Source: Dermanyssus gallinae (lineage: Eukaryota > Arthropoda > Arachnida > Mesostigmata > Dermanyssidae). Taken from it: 64,000 nt of DNA. The stretch spans positions 558,001 to 622,000 of the forward strand of contig QVRM01006771.1 of the NCBI GenBank assembly GCA_003439945.1. Reading direction: 5' to 3'. A model generated the notes under the pieces. It was not told where the DNA came from. It ran no database searches and saw nothing but the letters and a program-made list of their open reading frames with translations. Every line of letters begins with the position of its first letter. Within the stretch, counting starts at the first letter, position 1. This document shows positions 1 through 11,829 of this stretch, piece after piece. A program made the translations under genes and the position numbers.

Positions 1-900
1 GAGCCCTTAGATATATTGGCGCAGTTGATATCTTGACGACTTGATATCTAAAAATTGTCCCCGTAATCCACACTTGTTAGGATAGAATAATGAGGATTTG
101 TTGCGCATTATTCGTAACAACAGTAGCACTGCACGTAAGTGTCAGTTAAACACAGGCATTGCAACAAGCTTCTCTGAACTCTTCCACCGGATCTATATAT
201 TTAGCTAAACGAGGCTCTCGATCGATAGGCACTAGCATATGTCTAGAAGGAGTAGACGATATATATATAGAAGCGACTATCGAAGTCAGAACTTGTTAGA
301 ATAGGGCAACCAGAAATTGTGTTAACAGTCTGAGATGAAGCCTGTACGAATTTTAGTATGTGCAGAGCAGAGTTAGGGTTTGCGGTTACATAAAAACCCC
401 GTTACGCCTGAAAATTCTGGACGGTAAACAAATGTATTTTAGTTTACAATTCAACTTAAATTTTTGTAAGTAAACACAACACACACTATAAAGGTGTAAT
501 ATGTCGTTCTTTGCCCACTAGCGGGCTATTTCATCGACCGCTGTCTGCGTTGCAAATAGTGATTCCCTTGAATGAGTTGTAAAAAGAGTATTTCGAATCT
601 CATGCCTCAGGATAGAGTTGCTAGAAGGAGGCATAGTATGTATATACTTACAACTATGGGTGATGAACAGCGCACATTATGCAAACATCTATAAGGTGTG
701 TTAAAGAAAGAGATAATAACAAGTGGAACCCGGTAACAACGTATGTTAACATTCATGCCTATTAAGCATATGCACATATCAGTTACCATATATTTTTTTG
801 GGGTGTTCTGGCACGTTTTTCATGCACGTGTACTACATCGGACATTTTTGAGCCCGTATCTGAATGAAGGCAAATATTTATATTCACGTTTTGCGTAAGC
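1..900. other. Anonymous non-coding stretch
   Basis: AT-rich sequence with short TA runs (about 255-270). I see no supported gene, RNA or recognisable transposon here. Confidence 0.5.
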
Positions 901-939
901 CGACAGGAAAAGTCCTGACGAACATTTTTATTTCATATA

Positions 940-1880
940 GCCCTCATACGCTTATCACTTTCTCAAATCGGTGTCTAAACCGCATAAAAACCTGTGCAAA
1001 TGTCCATGTGTAAATTGTTGCACGCTTTTATCTTAGCCGGAGTACGCAATTCTATGTAGCATGTCGAGACTTCTTAAACTCTCGTTCAATCACGCCCCAT
1101 ACAAAGTAGTCCAACGGACTTAAATTGTGTCTGTTCGGTGGATTTATGTTTTATATGCTCATAATTTCAGATAGTCAGTCCTGTACTAAACGGCTAAAGT
1201 AAGTGAGAGCGCCATTTTCCCAAAAAAAACATGGCAGTCCCTCAGCACTTCATGCGTCCATGGTTAGACGACAGTTTGTACAAGACGCAAGTAAATATAT
1301 TCTTGGAATGGTTTTGCCTTTTGTTTTCTGAAGGAAGGCCGGCGACATGGAGTCACCTTCACTGAACGCCACACTTAGAACTTGAACACTGGCTGGGCAT
1401 TTGCTTTTTTATAATGGGGACATTACCTATATCGTGGGTAAGCCAGGGGTCGTTCCTGCGATTAATATTTACATTTATGTTGAACATTTTCTTGTCGGAG
1501 AAGAAACGAAAACGGCCTACTGCTTCGTGTTTAAGAGAAAAAGAGAAGCAAATGGCATCGAGCAAGTCTATAGGCTCTCGCGTCTTCTTCAGATAGTATT
1601 TGGCTGCTTTGTATGACATAGGAATTTTACCTGAAGTCCTCGAGAACAAGGCACGTGGTGATAATGGTCATGCTAAATTCACATACAAGATTTTGGATTG
1701 AAATCAAAGATTTATTAAAAAATCGTAGTTTAACTATATGGATCAGTTCTTGAGTTCTTCTGTCGAATCTTCCTCTTAACTGTGTAAGAATTTCGTTCGG
1801 TTTTCGCTGCTGAACTCCGTCACGGAGCTTATATTGTTGAAGGCGCGAAAAGCTATGAATGAAGCAATATCGTTCCACTC
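940..1880 (-). pseudogene. Decayed Tc1/IS630-type transposase, copy A
   Basis: Read on the minus strand, pieces in different frames line up with a Tc1/IS630-superfamily transposase. Near 1880-1640 there is a helix-turn-helix-like segment (SLISIQNLVCEFSM...). At about 1500-1400 there is a catalytic-core segment, FFSDKKMFNINV followed by NRRNDPWL and VPIIKKQ, equivalent to the family pattern FSDEK.F..D...NRRNDRWL..VP.VMKTK. The C-terminal part is visible only as broken pieces down to about 940. Frames are interrupted by shifts and stops, so it cannot make transposase. A second, independently decayed copy of the same family lies at 10.3-11.2 kb. The family call is by motif reading. I could not find terminal repeats, so the borders are approximate. 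Confidence 0.6.
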
Positions 1881-1989
1881 CAAGCCCGTTTCCTGCCGGC
1901 TAAAATTTAGCGGTGACCCGAAGTAATACACAAACGTAGCTTTCACGAGCGTCTTTTATACCGCTATATATATAAATCGATTGCACTAT

Positions 1990-1991
<2 letters not shown>

Positions 1992-2023
<32 letters not shown>

Positions 2024-2045
2024 AAATAAATAATAAAATATATAT

Positions 2046-2119
<74 letters not shown>
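1992..2119. repeat. (TA)n microsatellite with duplicated spacer
   Basis: Two long TA tracts (1992-2021 and 2051-2119). An AAATAATAAAATATATATT-like spacer of about 30 bases follows each tract, so tract and spacer appear tandemly duplicated. Confidence 0.85.
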
Positions 2120-2124
<5 letters not shown>

Positions 2125-3385
2125 TAAAATATATATTATAAATATACATATATATGCATATGTATATATATAACATTAGTATGCCATAATAACACAGATT
2201 TCTAAAAGGGCGATTAATACACCGCATGCCATGTTTCGTTGTAGAGCCTTGCAATAGATTTGCTAGCTAACCGGGCAAATCACTTAACACGTGCACCAGC
2301 ACCGCATATGTATAGAGTCAAACTGTCTAATTATTAAATTATAGGTTTGTAGCTTCTGTGGAGCGCGTGGTATTGGACGCGGTATCACCACGCACTGGCG
2401 TGCACGGAAATTTGGAGCATTCTTATCATCCAAAGTAAATCACGTATTGTGAAACCATAATGTCACATTGTAAAACTGATGCTGTCAGTTACCTAATGTA
2501 TGGCGATATAAATACTGAATCAGGATTTAAAACGTTTTCCTATCTGATTATGGTATCCTGCTTTTTCCCAGTATTATCATACCATACATCTATCATATCT
2601 AAACTACGTATAGGCTGCTATACACTATTCTAGGCCCATAGCCCCATTTACATGCATATATTTGTATATACTAGGCCGTTACTACGCTCAAATTTTGACA
2701 CCAACAACAGCTTTGGAAGCAACCCACCGACCTCTAGCGCGTGTGCGCGTTGTTAGCTTACGCTTCTATTTTTAAACGTTCAGCATTTAGAGTTTATCGC
2801 TGTATTATATTTTGCTGTAATAACATTTTATTATGTATGCAGTTAAGTTATATAAATAAATAGCGAACTAGCGAGTTATATAAATAGGTGTAAAACTTGC
2901 ATGATCCTTATGTATGCACACATTTTAGAGACATCTCAAAGTTTTGCGGTACATTGGTGTCGTGGTCTAGCTGGCTATCGTCGTAGTCATTGTTTCGACC
3001 GAGAGTTTCGCCGGTTCGATCTCTTTGTTGTTGGTCAAATTCGCGCTCGCTTACTGCAACGATTCGTGCACATGTGGGACCTTGTTAGAAGGTCTTTTAG
3101 AGCAAGCTCCATCCACGAGCCGAGGCGCAATCTCGAAGGACCCAGGTGGAGGACGCAAGGCCGCATTACTGAAAACACAGACAGGTTTATTGCGTTAGTG
3201 CAACTCACCTTTATATGTGGGCAAGTAGATATTTGATTGACTTAAATTCTTATTAGGTCACACAAACGTCCATGAAAAACGCTAGATACGCCACTATTTG
3301 AAAAGCTTGATCTTGTTTGTGGAACCTTCGCTTTCACAGACATCGAGTGCTCAAAAGCTGAGAGTAGCAATCAGCAGCAGCAGCA
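2125..3385. other. Anonymous stretch with a tRNA-like motif pair
   Basis: Mostly AT-rich non-coding DNA. At 2953-3020 a TGGTCTAGCTGG box is followed by a GGTTCGATCTC box, resembling the internal A and B boxes of RNA polymerase III genes. I cannot fold it as a proper tRNA, so it may be a tRNA-derived SINE head. On the minus strand there is a possible acceptor (CTCTCAG, 3364-3358) and an AATAAA (3191-3186). They could form the last exon of the repeat-protein gene at 4.3-6.5 kb, but this is weak. Confidence 0.35.
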
Positions 3386-3389
3386 GCTT

Positions 3390-3962
3390 GACACTTATCA
3401 CTGGGTATTGTGCTAATCACCTTTATATATTCTGCTAATCACTTTTATATATTGTGCTAATCGGCTACTATAGGGTACTGTGCTAATCACTATTGGGTAT
3501 TGTGCTAATCACCACTGGGTATTGTCCTAATCACCACTGGGTATTGTGCTAATCACTATGGGGTACTGTGCTAATCGCCATTGGGTATTATGCTAATCAT
3601 TATTGGGTATTGTGCTAATCACTATTGGGCATGTGCCAATCACTACTGGGTATTGTGCTAATCACTACTGGGTACTGTGCTAATCACTACTGGGTATTGT
3701 GCTAATCACTATTGGGTATTGTGCTAATTACCATTGGGTATTGTGCTAACCACTATTGTATATTGTGCTAATCATCACTGGGTACTGTGTTAATCACCAC
3801 TGGATATTGTGCTAGTCCCTATTGGGTGTTGTGCTAACCACCACTGGGTATTGTTCTAATCACTATTGGGTATTGTGCTTATCACAGCTGGGTATTGTGC
3901 TAATCACCACTGGGTATTGTGGTAATTACTATCGGGTATTATTGTGCTAATCACTATTGGTG
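3390..3962. repeat. Minisatellite, about 22-base unit
   Basis: About 25 imperfect tandem copies of a unit close to GGGTATTGTGCTAATCACTA. It lies immediately downstream of the minus-strand repeat-protein gene, probably in its intron or 3' flank. The spacing is regular, but the units are continuous with no unique spacers, so it is not a CRISPR array. Confidence 0.92.
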
Positions 3963-3971
3963 ACTAATGAC

Positions 3972-4253
3972 TTACTTAGTGAGAACTTCGAAAACAGGGG
4001 CAGCATTATTGCCGACCTCTGGCGGCGGACCGTAGGCTAGGTGCTCAACGTCGGGAGGAGCCACATGGTCGGGCGGAGCCGCATCGCCGGCTTGAAGTGC
4101 GCCGTCGGTTCGAGTTGCATCGCCGTCGGTTAGAAGCCCGCCGCTGCCGGCTCGTGCTGCACCGTCGGTTGGGGCTGCACCGTACGTTGAGGTCGCACCG
4201 TAGGCTGGAGGCGGACCGAAACCTTCATTATTTTGGATAGAACAAACATTCAA
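3972..4253 (-). pseudogene. Duplicated 3' cassette of the repeat-protein gene
   Basis: This 93-codon open frame has no ATG (its first codon is TTG). It encodes YGA/PP/ADG-type repeats and then a C-terminus ending EVGNNAAPVFEVLTK, which matches the end of the upstream gene's exon (KVGNEAPVSGVPTSS). Like that exon, it ends in a donor-like GTAAGT overlapping the TAA stop. It therefore looks like a duplicate of the 3' end of exon 1 plus the start of its intron. I could not find an acceptor in the right phase (exon 1 would leave phase 2). It is either a dead duplicate or an alternative exon joined in a way I cannot see. Confidence 0.5.
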
Positions 4254-4318
4254 AGGTTGTGAGTAGTGGCAATCAACTGCACATCTACAATTACGACTAC
4301 TAGGTACTGTAACGAGAC

Positions 4319-6511
4319 TTACGAGGAAGTGGGAACTCCGGAAACGGGGGCTTCATTGCCGACCTTTGATAGCTTTGACGGCGCACCGTAGCCTAGGCGC
4401 GCATCGTGGCCTGGGGGTGCTCCGAAGCTCGGAGGTGCACCGTAGCTTGGAGTCGCACCGTAGCCTGAGGGCGCTTCAAAGCCTGGGTACGCACCGTAGC
4501 CCGGGGGCGCACCGTAAGTTGGGGACTCATCGTATACTGGCGGTGCACCGAATGCTGGAGGCGGACCGAACGATGGAGGCGCACCGTAGTCTGGGGCTGC
4601 ACCGTAGTTTGAGGCTGCACCGTAGTTTGAGGCTGCACCGTCGGCTGGGGGCGCACCGTAGGCTAGGGACATATCATCGGCTGAAGGTGAGCCCTCGGCT
4701 GCAGACGCATCGTCGGCTGGGGGCGCACCGTCGGCTGAAGGCGCACCGTCGGCTGAAGACGCATCGTCGGCTGAAGACGCATCATTGGCTGAAGACGCAT
4801 CATTGGCTGAAGACGCATCGTCGGCTGGGGGCGCACCGTCGGCTGAAGGCGTACCGTACGCTGGGGGCGCATCAAAACCTGGGAACGCATCAAAACCTGG
4901 GGGCGCACCAAAACCTGGAAACGCATCAAAAGCTGGGGGCGCACCGTACGCCGAGTGCGCATTGTAGACTGGGCCTGTACCGTAGACAGGCGAATTGTAC
5001 TCTGGGCCTGAGCCGTAGACTGACGGATTGTACTCGGGGCCTGAGCCGTAGACTGGCGCATTAAACTCTGGGGGCGCACGATCGTTTGAAGGCGCTTTGT
5101 CGGCTGAAGGCGCACCGTCAGCTGAGGCCGCATCGTTAGCTGAAGCCGCACCGTCAGCGGGGGGTCCACCGTCGGCTGGAGGCGCACCGTACATTGGGGG
5201 CGCACCGTACGCTAAAGGCCCACCGTCGGATAGAGGCGCACCGTACATTGGGGGCGCGCCGTTGGCTGGGGCCGCACCATCGGCTGGAGGCGCACCATAC
5301 GCTGAAGGCCCACCGTCGGATAGAGGCGCACCGTACATTGGGGGCACGCCGTTGGCTGGGGGCGTACCATCGGCTGGAGGCGCACCATACGCTGAAGGCC
5401 CACCATACGCTGAAGGCCCACCGTCGGCTGGAGGCCCACCATACGCTGAAGGCCCACCGTCGGATGGAGGCGCACCATACGCTGAAGGCCCACCGTCGGC
5501 TGGAGGCGCACCATACATTGAGAGCGCGCCGTCGGTTGGAGGTGCATCGTATGCTGAAGGCCTACTGTAAGCTGGAGACGCGCCGTACATTGGGGACGCG
5601 TTGTCGGCTGGAGGCGTACCGTACGCTGAAGCTGCACCGTATGCTGAGGCTGCATTGTACCCTGGGGCTGCACCGTTCGCTTGGGACGCATCGTATGCTG
5701 GGGCTGCACCGTACGTTGGGGCTGCAGCGTGCGCTGGAGATGCACTGTAAGCTGGGGACGCACCGTAATTTGAGGACGTACCATAAGCTGAAGACGTACC
5801 ATAGGCTGAAGACGCACTATGAGCTAAGGACGCACCATAAGTTGAAGACGCACCGTAAGCTGGAAACGCACCCTCCGCTTGAGGCGCACCGTTGACCGGG
5901 GGAGCACCGTACGACGAGGTCATACCATACGATGGGTATGCACCGTACGCTGCGGACGCACCGTAGGCTGGGGGCATATTGCCCGCTTGGTGTTGTGACT
6001 GAATCGTAATCGTTTTGTGCAAATTTGCCGGCTGTTGGAGAACCATTCTTGGCAGTGTTAACGCTAATGGTTGTTGGTACCATTGCACTGTGGGCATTGG
6101 CATGGCGGGCATCTGGAACGTGTGTTTAAACTCGGGCAGCATCCTTACTGGTGCCGCTGCCTGAACTGTGCCCTGCGACAGCATCGGTAGAGTGACCAAG
6201 CTCGATATTGCTGCGGAGTCGCCTGCCGAGGCATTTGGAGCGGCAATAGAGGTGGCGGTTGCCTTGAGCGACGCCCGAACTTGTACCTTATTCCTGAGGT
6301 ACTGGGCGCCAGCGATCTTTATGCCGGCCATCCCAATGCCGGCCTTGAGCAGCATTATCTTGGGTATGAGAAACACTTTGCCGCCAATAAGGATAGGAAG
6401 GGCGGCGCCTGCCATCAGCGGCAGCTTATGCAGAAATAACGCATTCGAAGCTACCAACGCGGCCACAAACACCACTAGAAGTCTTTGGATCGCTGACGCG
6501 GCGAGCTTCAT
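4319..6511 (-). CDS. Secreted Tyr/Gly/Ala/Pro/Asp-rich repeat protein (long paralog)
   Basis: A 730-residue frame beginning ATG at 6511 with a signal peptide (cleavage probably near residue 24, after VASNA). Residues about 25-85 (MAGAALPILIGGK, GIGMAGIKIAGAQYL) and 119-171 (MLPEFKHTFQMP, HKTITI) are closely matched in the plus-strand gene at 13.1 kb. Between residue 178 and about 705 lies a domain of tandem YGAPP, ADGAPP and SADDASS-type units, replacing a linker of only about 20 residues in the paralog. I see no cysteine. The last codons read TCC TCG TAA, and the sequence TCCTC|GTAAGT is a perfect donor, so the real protein may continue into another exon, as the paralog does. The composition suggests an unstructured extracellular material such as cuticle, egg coat, silk or glue protein, but the function is unknown. 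The gene is transcribed away from its paralog. Confidence 0.85.
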   Translation of the reverse strand: MKLAASAIQRLLVVFVAALVASNALFLHKLPLMAGAALPILIGGKVFLIPKIMLLKAGIGMAGIKIAGAQYLRNKVQVRASLKATATSIAAPNASAGDSAAISSLVTLPMLSQGTVQAAAPVRMLPEFKHTFQMPAMPMPTVQWYQQPLALTLPRMVLQQPANLHKTITIQSQHQAGNMPPAYGASAAYGAYPSYGMTSSYGAPPVNGAPQAEGAFPAYGASSTYGASLAHSASSAYGTSSAYGTSSNYGASPAYSASPAHAAAPTYGAAPAYDASQANGAAPGYNAASAYGAASAYGTPPADNASPMYGASPAYSRPSAYDAPPTDGALSMYGAPPADGGPSAYGAPPSDGGPSAYGGPPADGGPSAYGGPSAYGAPPADGTPPANGVPPMYGAPLSDGGPSAYGAPPADGAAPANGAPPMYGAPLSDGGPLAYGAPPMYGAPPADGGPPADGAASANDAASADGAPSADKAPSNDRAPPEFNAPVYGSGPEYNPSVYGSGPEYNSPVYGTGPVYNAHSAYGAPPAFDAFPGFGAPPGFDAFPGFDAPPAYGTPSADGAPPADDASSANDASSANDASSADDASSADGAPSADGAPPADDASAAEGSPSADDMSLAYGAPPADGAASNYGAASNYGAAPDYGAPPSFGPPPAFGAPPVYDESPTYGAPPGYGAYPGFEAPSGYGATPSYGAPPSFGAPPGHDARLGYGAPSKLSKVGNEAPVSGVPTSS
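4360..5985 (-). repeat. Coding tandem repeats (15-30-base units)
   Basis: Internal repeat array of the long paralog, built on units encoding Y-G-A-P-P and A-D-G-A-P-P. Sub-blocks include exact higher-order duplications (for example around 5180-5330 and 5330-5400). The DNA is open in several frames on both strands because the unit lacks stop-like triplets, which creates long antisense frames with no other support. Confidence 0.9.
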
Positions 6512-6735
6512 AGCGAGCGAGCAGAATGTGCCAGGAGATGAGGCAAAACAAAAGTGAATATAGCTCGCAAGTTTGACGTAGACACTTATTATTATTATTA
6601 TTAGGCTAGAGTGTTAACCACAATGTGTACAAAATAGAGCTAGAGATAGGTTGATTGAGACTAGCTGAGACAGGTCAGCCGAAAACGCAATACATTATTA
6701 GCCTGGTAGGCTTGTTGTTGGTCGTCGAGAACTGG

Positions 6736-6773
6736 CACTAATCTTGATCTCCAAAACGCAGTGCGCTTTTAAA
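6736..6773 (-). promoter_or_regulatory. Candidate core promoter of the long paralog
   Basis: On the minus strand, TTTAAAAG (6773-6766) is followed 34 bases later by an initiator-like ATTAGTG (A at 6739). The surrounding ATTAGTGCCAGTTCTCGA closely resembles ATCAGTGCGAGCTCTCGA at the start of the plus-strand paralog. The implied 5' UTR is about 228 bases, against about 220 for the paralog. Confidence 0.6.
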
Positions 6774-6779
6774 TCAAAC

Positions 6780-8286
6780 TGGCCAGACTAGAGAGGGAGT
6801 GCACCAGGTCAACCGAGACTCGTGTAAAGGGAGTGCCGAAGAACCATACGTAGACCACGATAGGACCAACAAGTGAAAAAGCTACGCGGTTCCTTCTGAG
6901 CGGGCGACCTGGCGACCGAACCCGCAGTCACTGTAGTCACCTGCCGAGGGTTTCTTGGGCTTCTTGGGCTTTACTGACTACAATATCTCGGTCACAGAGA
7001 GAGGAGGAAGCCGAAGACGGACATGTCTTCCACTCCTTTCTCATGCACGAGCAACACCGATTCCAAGAATAATAACGCCATTGATGTTTCAACGTTCGCT
7101 ACGTAGAGCATCCGTGCCGCTCTGTCGCTGTAGCTACCGATAGAGATGGGAGAAGAGCTTTTTAAGCTTACAACAGCGCATCCGATTGTAGATGGAGTAC
7201 GGTTTGGTGCAGCCTACTCAAAATCAATATGATTTTTTATTAACAAATGTATTTACAAAATTAACCATATTACAAACGAGTGTTTTTGAAAAAGAGCCTG
7301 CCTGCAGTAAATAGGACTATAGACAAGCGAAGCTCTTACATTAGTAAATCAGTTGATATGAATTTCACTCTCACTCCTCAACAAGACGCTTTCCCCTCAT
7401 TCGATTAAGGAAAAATAGTTTTTGATTGAGTTCTAACTCATAAAATAAGCGTGCTTATATAGATATATATATATATATATATATTAGACGGAATTTTGTG
7501 TCCCCTTAGCTGTTTTTAAATGCCGGTCTTTCAGTAAACAATTCTGCCGCAAAATTCTTATTTCTGTCCTCTCTGTAAAATACGTTTCTTAGAAAACTGT
7601 GTGTGACCCGTTAGACATTTGAAGAGACTTGTCTGTTAGGGATATCTCTAACAACCGACACGTGTAAAAATTCATTCAAAAAAGTAGTTCAAAAGCTTGT
7701 TTAGATATCGATTCTAGATGCCTGGAAAGCAGGCAGCTTAATTAGGTCCTAACTTAATGGGGGGCCATATATATATACATTTGAAATGTAAAACAGAGAT
7801 ACGTCAGTTGGGGGCATGCACTGAAACCAGTAAAGTTGATTAAGGACTTACATGGGACAACTTCAGAGCTTCAACTCAGCCTAAAGTACACTAATCACGT
7901 AAATTATGTTGTGCTTAAGTCGACGTATAACGTATAACATGTAATACGACATAACATATAACGTGTAATAGAGTATGCGTGCTTTTGTGATAGCGAACTC
8001 ATTATTCTGTGTAAACAATTGTGAAGCATGTATTTAGTATAGGCTCAAATATGCATTGTTGGTGCGGAAATTGGGCCTAAAAATGGCCCAGTACCAAGTA
8101 ATGTGAATGAGTTAAACAAAAGTGATTGCGACAATTTACGAAGGCTTCAGTGCCAGTCAAACGTAAATGCACCGTAAAATGATTTGTGTGACAAGGCTTA
8201 TGACAAAAACAAAAAGTGATTGGTACTGTGGTCATCTATGTATATATATATATATATGTGTGTGTGTGCATGTGTACACACACATA

Positions 8287-8326
<40 letters not shown>

Positions 8327-10090
8327 TGTGCATGTGTACACACATATATGTATAAGACGTTCTTTATTATTATCTTTTAAGTTTACGTGCTTAGCTGTAC
8401 CCTCTCCGCGATCTGCTCGCTCCGTAAACAGAACAGGGTAGGACTGCCAAATCCAAGATGCAGCCTTATAAAACAAAAGAACGTGAAGTGACTCACGCAC
8501 TATTCGTGAACTTGTGCAAAAGTTTCACAGGACAGGTTCAGCACGCAATTTGTCAAGCCCTGGAAGATCACCAGGCGCTCGTTCGACTGAAAATATTGCC
8601 GCTGCGGCTGATACTATGGAACAATATCCGGGAACATCCGTCTAACGACGTGCCCAACATGGTCTGGGTCTTTTCCGCCTCAAGCTGATGTATCATTATA
8701 GCATTCAGCTGAGGCAGGATCTCAAGCCGACAAACCTTCAGAAGCGGCTAAACTTTACCAAGCGGGCTTCCAAGATGACAGAGCTTGACACCGACATACT
8801 GAAGAATTATTTTATCCGACGGCACCCATTTCTATCAGAAATAGAGGGTGAATAAACAAAACTGTCGTATTGTCACGGCCCCCGACCAGAGGAGCTGAGA
8901 ACTCTCACGTGATTCAAAATTAGCCGTTATATGTGCCCTATGTGAGAGTCTGATGCGGCCTCTGGTCCAAATGAGATATTGGACCGTTTTTGTTTCCACT
9001 CTACTGTGAATCACAGCACGATTCCTAACTGTTTTTGGCCGAATTTGCTTGGAATTGATGCGAGTGAACTTTTGTTCCAATAAGATGATGCCACGAGCCA
9101 AATACCCAGCGAGACTACTACGTTTTTGAGGACAAATAATCTCGCATAACGGAGACATTCACTGGTGTTTATAATCTTGCGAGTTAATGCCATTCGGCTC
9201 TTTCAGCGCGCTTTTTTTAAAAGAGTAAATACGCGCTAATAATCTCACGACCATTAGCGAACTAACAAACGGCCAACATTGAAGCTTGCATTATTGTAAA
9301 TGAGCTTAGTTTATGCGAACAAGTGGTACAAAATTGTGTAGCCCACATACATCTTTGTAAAAACCACCGAATAGAATACCACCGCAAATTGTATTCAATT
9401 AAAACAAAACACGTTATACCTACGCTAAACACAAAAGAAAATAGTATTTAAATTATCCTAAATACTTTTCGTTGCGTTTATAGAACACTTTGAAGATCTC
9501 AGACTATAGACATAAATGTATGCATACAAATGTCAATAGAGGTTCTTACGTTTGGCTTAAGACTGCAAGGACCACCTCGAGCAAGCGCCGAACTCGCCGG
9601 CATTCTTTCCGAATCAGGCTTAACAAAGCCGTCTGCGTAGAGAGGTACGCGGACGTTTGCGCTCTTGAGATTCGCTAGGGATTCGCTGGTAGCGATCTGA
9701 AATACGCCGATGAGAACGTTTGGCTGCAATACGCCGCGAACACAACAACCCCAGCTACTCGATTCATATGATCACTAGTTGTGGCATTTGCGCTGCGATA
9801 CGAGCACAAATCTACTACAATCTTAATTTGGCCATCCGTGACTGAATACTACTATTTTCTTGGCGAGTTCAGGGATGAACGCGTTCAAACAGGAATCAAA
9901 CAACAGAAGCGACATTTTTGCGCCACAGTGGCATAGTGTTAGACGCGCTAGTGCCAAGCAGAGATGGTGAAGTCTCGTAGAGCACCACAGCCCGTCGTAT
10001 GGTGACAACGTAGCGTACACAGGCATCGCATAATGACCTTTCTAGACAGTGGCAGCCACACCACAACCAAGGTATTGATATAATATAATA
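6780..10090. other. Long spacer between the divergent paralogs (part 1)
   Basis: I find no convincing gene. It contains TA/TG microsatellites (7459-7485 and 8236-8350). A 76-codon frame at 8458-8688 is followed in other frames by protein-like sequence up to about 8830; this may be a transposon remnant, but I do not recognise it. The rest is anonymous. Confidence 0.5.
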
Positions 10091-10099
10091 ATTAAATAA

Positions 10100-10227
<128 letters not shown>

Positions 10228-10319
10228 GTCATATATTATATATACGTTCCGTCAACAGATGCTTTATCGCCTTTTTAGGCCGCACCTAAATGTTTGATGA
10301 AATGATAACAGATATTTAG

Positions 10320-11235
10320 ATGAACATTTTTGCGCAAGTCAAGAGTTTTATTCATTATAAAATTGAATATATTTTTTGCTTGCGCTGGTCATTTTTTAAT
10401 TCGGGGTCTAAACCATATACAGGCTCATGTCAAAATGTGTCTATCTGATTTGTTGGACGCTTTCTTAATAGCAGCACTAATCGAGTCTACGTTGTCATAT
10501 TCAAACGTGTTAGGTTCTCGCTAAACCACAGTCATCCATGTATCGCACAGTTGGATCTGTTTGGCAGGCATACGTCGTTGTCCCAAAACATGCTCATATG
10601 CTTCTGTACAAAACGACTCGTATGAGCGAAAGCGCCATCTTGCCGAGAGACGTATAGTAAGTAGTCCATTAGACACGTCATGTACCAACGGTTTCACTAG
10701 ATCGTTTGTAGAAGAGGCAAGTAAATATCTATCCATATAATGGTTTCCATTTTCTGACTTTTTCAAACACTGACCCATTAAAAATTTGCGTTTTTCCCAT
10801 CGTGGGTAGATCATTTGAGTTGTGAGCCACTCAGTGGCCATCTTTGCGATTGACTTGGCATTCGCGGGGAATATTTGTTCGCCAGAGAAGAAACTCTGAC
10901 GACTTACTACTTCGCGCCTTGAGAGATGAGAAGAACCACGCGCATCGAGTGAATCTATTGGCTTATCGCGGCATCAGAGAGTATTTGCCTGACTTGTGTG
11001 GCATAGGAATCGTACTGAAGCTGCGCACGGTCGTTATAGCCATATCGAATTCACGCGCAAGACTGCTAATCGAGATAGATGAATTCTTAGAAGTTTGACT
11101 ATGTCGATCAGTTATTGAGTCACTGCTTTGCGCACTTTGTCGTGCTGTGTGAAAACCTGGTTTAGTTTCCCCCTTGTAGCCGCTGAACCGGCCGTAAACT
11201 GCGACGAAGCAAGTTTGCACTCGGGGCGCAGGTTC
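10320..11235 (-). pseudogene. Decayed Tc1/IS630-type transposase, copy B
   Basis: Second degenerate copy of the element at 0.94-1.88 kb. On the minus strand, 11099-10963 encodes SISISSLAREFDMAITTVRS, a helix-turn-helix-like start matching copy A. Further pieces follow (around 10740-10520, SSTNDLVKPLVHDV, where the family has a VVKPW-type segment), each broken by stops and frameshifts. At the DNA level, 10920-11030 and 1540-1640 can be aligned directly, for example GTGGCATAGGAATCGTACTG against ATGACATAGGAATTTTACCTG. No terminal repeats were found, and it is not functional. Confidence 0.55.
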
Positions 11236-11757
11236 GTCCGACGCGGCGGACACGGTCAATAGCTATTCTTCGCCCACATCCGAAGATTACGGTATATTTC
11301 CGGGCAAGGTTAACACATATTCGTGTTCCACTGAAAACCGCCTTGAGTGCACGCTCTCACGAACCCGGCGCTGAATGCTCCTGAAAGAAACCTTAGGAAC
11401 CCATCTCAGTGCCAGCGCATCTAAAGAGGCCTTTAGCGAACACAATGATGTCCCGCTGCGGTCACTGTGCGTTCGCGACCTCAAAAGCGCTAAGCGTTCA
11501 CTGGGCAAACTCTGCTGGCACTGCGGGCGTGCGGGCCTGGCGTGGCCATTTAGAAACATGAACTGGTACTGTATTAACAATCATAGAAAAAAGAGCAGAG
11601 TTCTCGCTCCATCTGTTAACAACCCTTTATTTTAGTCTAATAATTCAATTTTTATTTCGTAATTCAGTTTCGACGGCACGATGGCGGAGGGAGTGGGTAT
11701 GCAGCAAAGATATAGAGAAATGCTGACTACAACTTACGGGTATGCAAAATAATAAAT

Positions 11758-11824
11758 ATAACAAGGCGCTGAAATTGTATCCAAATTAGCGTGTTATTTC
11801 TATACAATTTCAGCGCCTTGTTAT
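11758..11824. repeat. Perfect 23-bp inverted repeat (hairpin)
   Basis: Arms 11758-11780 and 11802-11824 are perfect reverse complements (core ACAAGGCGCTGAAATTGTAT) around a 21-base loop. It could be the fused ends of a miniature transposon or a small hairpin RNA precursor. Nothing in the flanks decides between these. Confidence 0.9.
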
Positions 11825-11829
11825 CGCAG

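Noticed and set aside
3390..3962. Regular tandem units resembling a CRISPR array
   Set aside because: The units are contiguous and nearly identical with no unique spacers, and the setting is a eukaryotic genome. It is a minisatellite.
4366..5895. Long plus-strand frames (over 230 codons) antisense to the repeat protein, rich in HR/AHRxLxx
   Set aside because: They are mirror images of the coding repeat, which lacks stop-like triplets on the other strand. There is no signal peptide, domain or start context.
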